Assembly: GCA_018417955.1 (NCBI GenBank)
Contig: JACTVC010000012.1
Location: 620,001-684,000 of the forward strand
Direction: 5' to 3'
Origin: Laccaria trichodermophora
Taxonomy: Eukaryota > Basidiomycota > Agaricomycetes > Agaricales > Hydnangiaceae
DNA: 64,000 nucleotides
The stretch's first letter is position 1; each line of letters begins with the position of its first letter. A program made the position numbers and the translations under genes. The notes beneath the pieces were generated by a model that did no database searches, was not told the DNA's origin, and was given only the letters and a program-made list of their open reading frames with translations. Shown here piece by piece: positions 45,206-55,844 of this stretch.

Positions 45206-46419
45206 ATGCCACAAAAATTGTCATGACCTTAATCATTATATTTTCAATGTAAAGAACTATAGTTACATAAATGTGAAAATAGAGGCAATATAATCATATG
45301 TTACAGTCTGACAGTCAAATAGGGCAGTCCCTTAGCTACCTACATTAATGACAACTTGGGTAGGACTAAAAGCAAGTGATAAGTAAGGAATAGTAAAGTA
45401 GACTAGCAAAGCCGTCAATGCCAAGCAGGCAGCTGATCGTGGGAAGAAATCACTTTCGTGGGAGAAAGTCAAATTTCAGCGTTACCGCGCTGAAAAAAGT
45501 CTTGATATCCCGGGTAATAAACGAGTCTCTTCGTAAACTCAGAGGACTCGTAACCAGCAGGGAGGTTGGTGATTGTGGGAGTCGTATGGTTTATATTAGA
45601 GACCACAAACAGCCTGCCCTTTGCATCTCCCTGATTGTTGTCAGAGAAGACCACACCAAGACGACTAAGGTGTCTGGTGATACATACAGCAAATTCATCA
45701 CTGGTACTCCTTTGATGTTGGAATATAAACGGATGGTGGCTGTGCTATGCATGGTTCATGATGTGGACTCTATGCAAGTGCAGATTGTTGATAATGAATT
45801 GACTTTCTCCACTAGAATGGGTATGTCTTACTATCTGTATCATTTCTGTGTTAACAACCTCTTTGTTTAGAAAAATTCAGCCAATCACCTCGAAAACATA
45901 CTCAAACGGACCTCTTCTCCTCTTTTCGAAGTGATGCTACCACAAGCAACAATAACCCTGCATGGCAATTTACGTACAGTACCCTCAGCGCTTCTGATCA
46001 AGGTCATTCACTCTTTCATACCTCAACCAACTGCTGATAAGTGCATATAGTTCCCATCCTTGATGCCACTAATTTGGACAAGCCTATTGTTATTCCCTCT
46101 GGCTTGTCTAGCATGGAGAAAGACTATCCGCACTTTGGCCGCACTGTACCATCTAACTCAATCGCATTGGTGGCTTATACTGTAGGACAGTATAATAACT
46201 TCACCCACTTCCCAAATGCCTGAGCTTCAATCTCATTTGGGCAGCTGTTATTTCTGATGGAGGGGAATAGATGGTGATAACTTTTCATTTTCCATATTGA
46301 ATATCTGATTTACTAGTTTTTATCTCCATAGGAGCTTTGCAAAACCTGGGTGCCCAATATGCCTTATCATCTTGCTGATATCTATAAGTCCTTTGTTATT
46401 CAACTAACATTGGTGGCAG

Positions 46420-47570
46420 TTATGAGTCCTTATGAGTTTACGAGTAAGACTCATTCTTTATCAACTGAGGACTTAGGCAAAATTTTCATTGATTGATTGA
46501 TTGATTTACCTTTCATCACTGCAGGAACCTTTTCTCTTAAACAGAAAAGCAGCCATTAAAGCAGGAAAAATGGCAAATAAATTGGCAAAAAAATGTGTAG
46601 AAAATCAGAATATTGTTTAGTAAGTGGGGAGGCTGTGTTCAGGGTTCAGGGCCCATATCCAAATATAGAAAGCTGTCTAAAAAATAGAAACAGATAGGCA
46701 GTAAAGCAGTGAAAAATAAGTGAAAAATAAGCATGGTATTCACCATTGCTATGATCATGAAGGGGCTGTGTTCAGGGTTCAGTGTCCATCTCTAAAAATA
46801 GAACAAAGCCAGAAAGATTGTGTAAAATGATTATAAAGTAAGCCAAAAAAGAGGAGAAAAAGAGGAATGATATTTGTTGTTGTTATGATGTTGAAGGGGC
46901 TGTGTTCAGGGTCCATATCTAAATATAGACAGAGCAAAAAAAAAAAAACTCAAAGAAAATAGCTGGAAAATGAGAAAAAAGTGAAGAAACTTGTAGACAC
47001 TAATTTCTTTATCATTTTCTAGCTATATTTGGGTAGATTCCCATATTTGGAAGTGTATCCTGGACCCTGAATACAGCCTCTCCAATAGTATAGCAACATT
47101 AAATATCAGAAATGTGATTATATCATCTGACTAGCCTTCTTTCTTATGCAGATATTGGTCAAAATACATGACAATTTTCAAAAAGTGTTGGATTTTTTCA
47201 GTATTTTGTGTTTTTCTCAATAAGGAATGATCTGTGTGACATTATTTATATATATTTGTAAAGCTAAGCAAAGGGGCTACAATTGTTGTTAATAAAGCCA
47301 AGTGAGAGGCTGTGTTTCTGGTACTGTGAGAAATTTGACCCAAAAAGAAAATTAGTGACAGTTTTATAGAGCATGCTGTTATATTTCTCAATGTGGTCAC
47401 AAAATGTGACTGGCTATTTTCTTTCCTGAGATATATGCAGAGACACCTATTTATTTATGTTTTTTTATGTTTTTCCCAATAAGAAATCATCCTGGTCATA
47501 TGATTTCAGTACATTTAGAAATGTATGACAAGAGGCTATAATTCATGTATTGTGGGAAAAAGTTCCCAGA
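46420..47570 (+). mobile_element. B-type element 'B3' (right boundary uncertain)
   Basis: Begins TTATGAGTCCTTATGAGTTT and continues with the B interior (CAACTGAGGACTTAGGCAAA, TTTCATCACTGCAGGAACC, and GGCTGTGTTCAGGG phrases at about 46630, 46760 and 46890). It is of the longer subtype shared with B2. No ACAAG 3' terminus is found near 47570, where similarity stops at GTGGGAAAAAGTTCCCAGAT; the end may be lost or diverged. Confidence 0.6.
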
Positions 47571-48397
47571 TAAGGAATGTGGACATGCCCTAAACTTCCT
47601 GGGTACTTCAAAGCTTCTGGTAAACAATAGTAAACTTTCCCTTTTGAACTTGAACCACCATCATCTTGCTTTGCTGGCACCTTGTCACTCCATTCTGAGT
47701 CAACCACTCATGCTACTGCTACAATTCTTTTTGCTATGGCTTCTAGGCCTTCTCTGCTACACTTCTATTCCCTCTGTGTTCTCTTCCAACACCTGGAACA
47801 TGCTCAGATCTGGAAATACTGGTGTTAGCTCTGAACTTGGTCATTTTTGGCTATGTAAGCCTATTTCTATATTTCTGTAGATACTCTGCTAATCATTCTA
47901 TATTCTAGATCAACAAACTCCCTGTTCTCTGGCTATTCTGAGCCCAGAAGGTATGTAACTTGCTCTTTTTAGGGCATATTCTCAAATTTAATATATTTAA
48001 CCCAGAAAACACATCATTGGCTTTCTGCCAGTTAAATCCTATAGATTTCTATGCCACCTCTTCCTTAAACAATAGTAAGACCTTAGCTTGATCATATGCA
48101 ACTTAGGACTGAGCAATCTTTTAGATCTTTTACACTGGGATCAAAGAAGTTTTGGCAATTACCTTGATCCCAGTGAGGTTGATTACAACCCTAGCCCTTG
48201 GGCACCCTCTATAGTGATTGATCTCAATCCGAGCTCTTTGGCAGCCAACCATTTGGTTGAGCCTCTTCCATTCAACATGGTTGAGAGAAAAATACATAAA
48301 CTATATACTCATCCATTTGTGGTTGAGAGGCAAGGCCTTTTGGCACTCTATACTCATCCATTTATGGTTGAGAGGCATGGCCTTTTGGCACTCAATA
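47571..48397 (+). other. Gene-like remnants left of the coding Helitron
   Basis: A splice-like start at about 48107 leads into GLSNLLDLLHWDQRSFGNYL, then DPSEVDYNPSPWAPSIVIDL, and a repeated motif (THPFVVERQGLLALYTHPFM, then VERHGLLALNT). It is cut at 48397 by the Helitron 3' end. The VERHGLLAL motif also occurs, twice, in the minus-strand ORF at 57.7 kb. Upstream (47.6-47.88 kb) a Leu-rich frame is open but unconvincing. Function unknown. Confidence 0.35.
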
Positions 48398-48692
48398 CTT
48401 GTGTCAGAGGCCGTTGCAAGCACGGCAGATACGAGTCCTCTCCTTTTATTAGCCAGTTTTATTTAAGCAGTCAATGCAAATTATCAATGTTTACATTAAT
48501 TTATATAGCTTTAAAAATTCAAATATTTTCTAATATATATATAGTATTTTTTTTGAATCTGTTATGTCCTTATTGTTTTAATATATTTTGTAATATTTTA
48601 TTTTTATCTGGCTAGCTCATATAATTTTAAGAAGGTAACTTGACCAAAAAATATTTTTAATTCATCATATAATAAATAATATATTTCAACAA

Positions 48693-51600
48693 TTATTTCT
48701 TTGAATAAATTACTGTGACTGCTTGTCTTTCAAAAAGTGCTCCATTTGAATTTTTTTCTCTGCAAGATTTGAGTGCATCCTCTGTGAACTCATTAAGATG
48801 GCCCTTTTTGATGCAATTTCTTCTTGTTGTCATACCATCATGATACCACACCTCTTTTCCAGGAGTGATCACATAAGCAGTGAAATGAAAGCCACCAGAA
48901 TAAATAATACCTCTTAATGGTAGAATTGTAGATCTTCCATTTATTCCCTTGATATGAATAGACTTGCTTATTGCTACTCTTGAAGTATTTAAACTGAATG
49001 CAAGTAGTGAAGGGGGCTGATCATATATCCTTTTGATAATTGTGGGAGAGCCACAGTCACATATACTAGGTTCCTCTAGCCAATGCTGTAACCAATCATT
49101 GATTGATTTGTAAGTTCCATCTAAAACTGACATAACTCTTTCTGGAGGATTATCCATATCATGATTGTTGTTGCATCCAATGCATGATGACCTTCTGTAA
49201 CCCAAAGAGACACTATGATCTGATGTGAAGAAATAGTAAAGTAGATCACGAATGTCAGTTCCAGTAGCTCCATCTGGAAATAATACTGGGTTATCATGTT
49301 TGAGTGATCTACGAACTTCATTTCGAATATTTTCTAGAGTATCTATACTTCTAATAACTTTTTTGTATCCATCTGCTAACAGTTTGCCCTGATTACTAAA
49401 TGTATAAAATGCTTTTGTCCAGTTTCTTGGATTGTAAATCCAGATCTCACATAAAATTGTAAAAAGTGAGTCATATGAACAGCTGTAATCAACAGAGTCC
49501 CAAACAAGTCCAATGGGAACTTCAGGTGTAGGGCCAAAACTAGTTCTAACTTTTTTCTTTTTTGGCTCCTCAATTTCTGGATCATCAGCAGACTTTCTCT
49601 TCAAATTAGTCTTAATCATATTAGATCCTTGGGCAGGAATAAAAGATCCACATAATTTTTTGTTTATTTTATTTGTTTCAGTATTCACTTCATTAGTCAA
49701 TTTGTCAGATAACAAACCATCCTTAGATGATTTATTAATAACTTGCCATGAACTGTCAGTTATAACTTGAAAAGTTTGCATAGGATATACCTCACTCCAT
49801 CTGATGGGTCCCATTACATTCTCTGGGCAGTATCCTCTTCCTTTAAGTTGTTGATATTGACGTAAAATAGCATTACGTAGTTTTCCATTAATTGATCCAG
49901 GTAGATTGCCTGTATAGCGAAGATTTGTAATATCATCCAAAAGCTCAAGCTCTCTGAATTCTTGCCGCAGATATCCAGATGCGCCACGTGTTATCTTTGA
50001 TGGATCAAAACCTTGTACAATTACAGTACCCTTACATGTAGCACTTCTTGAAAGAGCAGTATAGTAAGATAAGTGAGTTCGACAGCTATTCAAGTCTACA
50101 ACATTAAATGGTCGAGTCTTTCCTTGTGATGCATAGTCTGTCATTGCAAAATTGGGTAACACAGAAACCTGAGAATGTGATATAGATATGGTAAGATCAC
50201 TTGGACAGAGACACTCAATAGATGTACTATTCTTTATTAGTGGGACAACATTTTCAGGTAGCCCCTCAATCTTTATGGTTTTGGCAGGGCGATCAAGTTT
50301 TACAAATAAAGTTTCCAAAATCCGTTGACCACTTGGCCCCACCTTTGCATCCCATCCAACAACATAACCCTCTTGCCCCTTTGTTATACACAATTCAGTT
50401 GCATCATTGTTCCGTATCATTATAGGCATTCCAATACATAGTGAAAGTTTTCCAGGAATATGTTCAGATGCAGAATGACGTAAGTTCCAAAGTACATTTT
50501 GCAAACCTGGACTTATAGTTTTCTGAATGGCAGTTTTTTTAGGTCTTCCACGAGGCTTTTTTCCAGTAACTGGATCACTCTCAACCCCTAGTGTATCTAC
50601 AGAATAAAAGTCAGTTAGAGTTTGGCCAGTATCAGCTGCAAAACGTGCAGAACCTAGTTCATTAATTCGATCTTTCTGTGAATTTAAAGCAGTAATAATA
50701 GAGACATTTCTAAAACATTTGTCAGCAAGCTTTGGTTGGTCAGGCCGTCTTCCTGCAACACGACTTCTCAGAAATGTAATGTCATCAGCAGTACATGCTG
50801 CATATCTCATATTTTCCAAAGCAGTCCTCAACTTGGCATCTTCCACTGATTGTGTATTTTGTCTCATATTTTTTCTTAGAATAACAACAGTAGTAATTTG
50901 GTGCCAAAGTGCTCTGCCTATAGCAGATTGCTGTCCTCTCTCTGACATGGAGGCATCTACTGATGTACCAACATATCCATCATAAAGAGCCTGTCCTTGA
51001 ACTGGTTTAAGCTGTGCAAAGTCACCTGCAAAGATCATATTGAGTCCACCAAAAGGTGCATCCATACTATTCCTTGCCTTAGCCAGTTGGGCACTTATCT
51101 TATACAATTCATAGCATGATATCATAGAAACTTCATCAATAAATATATAGTCTACACCATCTAGTCGTGACCTAACCTGTGCCATAGTTGAATGCTCATT
51201 GCTATTTTGTCTTGATTTACTTTGCACACCTAGTGCTGAATGATATGTTGAACCATTTAATAGAGCAGCAGCAGATCCAGTTGGTGCCAATATCATGATT
51301 CTGTGTGATTCATTACGTCTGTCAAAAAATGCTATTAATGCCTTAATAACCTGTGATTTTCCTGTTCCACCCATTCCTCCTAAATACATTTTAAGTTGTT
51401 CACTTTTTGTCATTGTAGCATGATTTGCCACTATGCGAAAAGCTCTTTCCTGTTCATCATTAAGACTGAATTCATGAACAATTGTATTGATCAATTGATG
51501 CTCATGTTCTTTCTCTGCTTTGAAATTTTTATTTAAATAACTTATATCATCTACAACTACCTCATCATTTGATGTACTATTTTTATCTTTTATTGCTTTG

Positions 51601-54600
51601 GCTTCAGGTAAATTTTTAGAATGAGTAGCAATAAAAAGTTTTTTCAGTGATTGTACAAGTACATTCCACTGAGAGCCAGACCGTTTCTCTCCTGGTTTGA
51701 AAGATGTGTCTACTGGGTCAATATTTCCAATGCAAGAATCTAGCCACCCAGCATTTTTTACTACATTTTCAATTCTGTTCATTTCATGAAGTTTCTGGTT
51801 ATTAATGCCATTAGGATTACCTAACATATACATATCTTCATCAATATCTATGGGAATATCCTCATTGATGAGAGAACAGTTGGTATCAACTTCACCACCA
51901 ATATCTTCCCATGACCCAAATATATTCTCTCTTGCATCCTTCTTTTTCATCTCAGCAGAATAATCATCTCGAGCATCATTGCACTCGTATTTTATATTGA
52001 AGTTCTTCATAAGTTCTAATTGTCGTGCTGAAAATGAATATCCAACAAATGCTTCATCCCATGACTCATTTTCCAATTTAAGATACTTTCCACATCGCCA
52101 AGGTTTGAAAAGTGCAAGCATTGTAGAGCAATAATACTCTCGATCTCCTTGGTCACATCTTGGTAATCCACCTCCAACAAAATTTGGAACAAGAGCATTT
52201 TCTTCATCAACAACTGTAACCTTATGAGTACAATACTGAGGATGCTCTGGAAGAAATTCATGGCTTTCATGTTCATCATACATAATTTGGTAGTCATTTA
52301 GTTCATCCTCAGAGTCTAGATCTTGATGCCCAACTTCATCTTCTATGTCATCATCTATACTGTCTCCTCCACCAAGAAAATCAATTTCATCTTCTCCTTC
52401 TGTGTCTGTGTCATCATCTTCTGCATTAGATTCTAGTTCATCCTTATCATAATGAACATCAAACTCTTGCTGTTCTTCTTTTGAACGCTTCTCTTTTTTG
52501 GCTTTACGTATCCAGTCATATAGAGACATGCGCTCATAAGCAGTTGGGCGGTAGATATAATCATATACACTTGATATTCCAATGTATGTGCCATCATACT
52601 TCTGCAAAACTACTTTGTCTGGTGCATCTTTATATTCAGTGTTAAATGACTCTGTTGTATTATTTTCTGTATCTATCCATGCACTTTGTGCCTCTCTTAC
52701 ATAATTTTTCCAATAGAAAAGAATGAATTTGTGGCTGGTATAATGGTCAGGATTTCCAAGCAGATAAAGAGAAGCCATGGGGCTTCCAATTTCCATCTTT
52801 GCAGTCAATGTGTTTACCATTTTTGTCATCAAGCGCCGAGCTGTGTTTTGCCTATCTGTACTACCTCCAATCATCTCAGAATTTCTATTGAATACTTGTC
52901 GGACAGCATCAAATGTGGTATATGAACTTAATCCTGATTTTGTAACATAATCAGTGATATACCCTACAACAGCTTTGATCGCTGTACCTGACATCAAGCT
53001 AGTAACATCTGTATTGCATCTAATCATGTATGTAAGTTCTGGTGTAAAAGTATTTAACCACATTTCACCTTTCTTTATTTTTAAAGCACCACTAAGTGGA
53101 TCCACCATTGTCTCTTCAACAATTTCTCGAGGAAAACGAGCTTTGCACTGACCACGTGAATTGAGGCACCCCTTACGTTTAAGTTTAGTAGGGTCCTCCC
53201 CATCTATTTCAGGTCTACGGCATCCATGATGATTAGATCGAGACAGAATATCATCTGTTGTTGCTCTATATTTACCATGCCATATTTTTTGGTTAATGCA
53301 TCGTGTGCACTGGTTGCATCCATTTTTTTTACAAGGTGGAGGTGGAGGTTCAGGCATTGTATGTGTTGGATCTTGATAATCTGGATTATTTTTCTGAGCT
53401 TCTTGGCATCTTTCACGAATCTCTTCATAAGTTCCTTCATATAGTTCACCTTTATGCACAGATTCCAAATATTCAACCATATGTTTTTGAAAGTCAGAGG
53501 CTGGATCCATAATTCTATCTCTTACTTCTTGGGGTGATAAAGCCCCTTTGATCCATAGAAGCATATGCAGATGTAATGTCAATCTTCCTTGCTGCTCTAC
53601 AGTTGCATAATATGCATCTGTTTCACCATATATTCCAGGATGATTAGTTCCAACACCAAGTACATGCTGAATAAAATTTTCACAGATAAAGTGAAAAAAC
53701 CTTGCTGCAGCAACAGGATTTTTAGCAATCAACAATGAAGATTCTTTGGAAAAGGTCAATTCAGGTTTAAATTCAGTGTCAGTGTCGGCAAAATACAGAC
53801 AGATGGGATGTTTGTTGTCTGTTGGTGATAGAGTAATAAACCATGAAGGTGCACCAATATAAGATATTAGAGACCAAACCTCATTTCTCATATATTTCTT
53901 TGATGTAATGGATCCCTGCACATGACCTCCCACTGAATCTAAATCGGTAAGTAGCTGGAAGCATTTTTTTTCCTGCTCTGTTTCAGGCTTCACACGCTCC
54001 CCCAATGCAAGTCGTTTATTGATACCAGATAAAACATCCATATCAAGATTTAACAGGCGATCTGTGACCAAGGAAAATGAGGACTTTTTGGTTGTAAGAT
54101 ATCCACCTGTTGTACTTTGTTGTATTTGTTCATGGTTAAACCCTATCAATGGAAAATGTGGGTCCATCTGGAAGCGTTTATCATGATACATTAATAGAAG
54201 ACGCTTGTGTGCCATGGAAGAAATATTTTTAGGAATCATATTGTTACATATGCCACCAAAACCATATGGAAATAACCATGGTAACATTGAGGGAAATAGT
54301 TGAGGATTATTATAAACTGAGTTAGGCTCATCAGAGTGGCCAACAAACATAATTTTTTTATTGGATGTAAGATGCTCCAACGCCTGTGCTTTAATAGCCT
54401 CCAATGGCATGGTGGAGTATTCCTCTCCTGTCAACCCTTGGACAACAAATGTGCATGGACCTTCTGTGGTTCCAATTTCCTCACCATCATCATGTAAACT
54501 TGTAGCCTCCCTGTCCTTGTTAACAATAGATTGACAATAGTCAATCACAACTGGTGCATCACATAAAGGGTACTGACTTAGATTTTCCTTGGAAATTCCA

Positions 54601-54694
54601 ATATCATAGTAATCTTCATGATTCAATCTCAACCATTCCAATGCTTTTGCAACATGCAATCTTCGTACAAGCAAAGGTGTACATTGAACATCTT
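48693..54694 (-). CDS. Helitron Rep/helicase with C-terminal USP-like protease domain (main part)
   Basis: About 1,993 residues remain on this side of B4, counted from the first Met/Leu codon at 54674; the frame itself starts at the B4 junction (54694). Rep (HUH) nuclease: QQGRLTLHLHMLLW near residue 365 gives the H-L-H metal-binding motif, and GYITDYVTK near 572-579 gives the two catalytic-type tyrosines. An acidic linker (about 740-800) follows. PIF1-type helicase: GGMGGTGKS (about 1099-1107, Walker A), FIDEVSM (about 1180, Walker B), AGDFAQLKPV, TDYASQGKT and TALSRSATCKGTVIV. After a basic linker (PKKKKVR) the last ~270 residues look like a ubiquitin-specific protease: Cys box VDYSCSYDSLF (Cys near 1732), CxxC-type cysteines, and His box GGFHFTAYV…VWYHDGM (His near 1930). 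No internal stop. The N-terminus lies beyond B4. Confidence 0.9.
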
Positions 54695-55844
54695 TTATGA
54701 GTCCTTACGAGTTTACGAGTAAGACTCATTCTTTATCAACTGAGGACTTAGGCAAATTTTTCATTGATTGATTTACCTTTCATCACCGCGGGAACCTTTT
54801 CCCTTAAACAGAAAAGCAGCTATAAAATCAGGAAAAATGGCAAGAAAAATAGCAAAAAATATGTAAAAAATCAGATTATTGCTTAGTAAGTTGGGAAGGC
54901 TGTGTTGAGGGTTCAGGGTCAATATCTAAATATAGAAACCAGCTAAAATTTGCCAGAAAATCAGAAAAAAATACCCAAAAATTAAGAGAGATCTTCTCTG
55001 TTGCCACAGTGTTGAAGGGGCTGTGTTCAGGGTTCAGGGTCCATATCTAAATATAGAACAAAGTAATAAAAATGGCTAGCAAATCAGAAACAAATGAGTA
55101 AAAAATCAAAATGATACTTTTTTGTTGCTATAAGGTATGAGAGGCTGTGTCCAGTGTTCAGGGTCCATATCCAAATATGGAAAATTAAGCCAACTATGTA
55201 AAAATATTATCATATTATGCAATGTGACTATATCAGCAGACCAGCCTTCTTGCACTTTGAGATATTGGTCAAAAATGCATAACAATTTCCAAAAAGTGTC
55301 CAATTTTTTGAGTATTTTGTGTTTTTCTCAATGAGGAATGGTCTGCATGACATTATTTATATATATTTGTAAAGGTAAGGAAAGGGGCTACAATTTTTGT
55401 TAATGAAGCTAAGTGAGAGGCTGTGTTTCTGATACCATGGGAATTTTAACCCAAAAAGGAAAATTATCACAGATATATAGAGCATGCTATTATAGGTCAC
55501 AAAATATAATTAACAAGATATATGCAAACAGGACTGTGGGAATATTTTACCATAAACAGAAAAATAGTTATAAAATTGGGAAAAATTGCTATAAAATCAA
55601 AAAAAACAAGAAAGGAAAAATAAGAATAGTACACATTGTGGCTATGATATTGATGGCTAGACTCAGGGCTCAGGGTCCATTTGCAAATATAGAAGAAAAC
55701 TCAGAAAATCATAAAGTGATTACATGTTATTGCAACTGATGGGATGTCAGGAGGGTGGTCACATGGCCAATTTCCAAAATCAAATTTAGAGTCCACAGGA
55801 AGGACTCATACATGCCATGCAAAGCACTGGCCCACACCCACAAG
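54695..55844 (+). mobile_element. Short Helitron-like element 'B4' inside the Helitron coding sequence (1,150 bp)
   Basis: Starts TTATGAGTCCTTACGAG and ends CACACCCACAAG, followed by T. Deleting exactly 54695-55844 joins …CAA CCC ACA AAA AAA GAT GTT… in frame (QPTKKDVQ), so these are the inserted bases apart from ambiguity within the T run. It is in the opposite orientation to C1. Non-coding; interior carries three ~120-bp repeats beginning GGCTGTGTTCAGGGTTCAGG. Confidence 0.85.

Larger units (their letters stand above)
39516..45553 (-). mobile_element. Non-autonomous Helitron 'A2', 6,038 bp
   Basis: Sister of A1 with the same ends: 3' hairpin at 39528-39544 (GCCATGCTTGCAATGGC on the minus strand) then CTCTTACACAAG and a flanking T; 5' hairpin ending at 45553. 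The inverted echo of the 5' start (ACGAGTCCTC) lies 35-45 bp inside the 3' end. It carries the same degenerate ~120-bp repeats (39.55-41.6 kb), 53-bp hairpins in place of the long hairpins of A1, three TTGGCCAGTCCAAAC motifs, and a longer 160-bp satellite. No coding frame. It is inserted in the gene relic at 38.1-46.4 kb. Confidence 0.78.
38124..46419 (+). pseudogene. Relic of a plus-strand hypothetical gene split by Helitron A2
   Basis: Left part (38124-39379): splice-compatible exons read GSEASEEEAIE/SPESTPSKKKKSKATS…, SAQDSDEDPFVVKSPAKK…, MDVELDSSPLSKK and SVPYGKEFDKS. Then comes NAKKMLVNNKKAMNA, which needs a frameshift near 38843 to reach LGKEIADDEAEIEKYEE. YPKLRKCGIFKPALVDNF and GKAFISWKGTPKDGKSGE follow. 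Right part (45554-46225): SRMVYIRDHKQPALCISLIV, YKRMVAVLCMVHDVDSMQVQ and PILDATNLDKPIVIPSG…SNSIALVAYTVGQY. The Ser/Lys/acidic N-terminus and the PI.DA…ALVAYTV block recall a family of Agaricomycete hypotheticals of unknown function. Removing A2 joins the two parts inside what looks like an intron. A further exon-like piece (LCKTWVPNMPYHLADIYKSF) ends at element B3. Confidence 0.55.
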
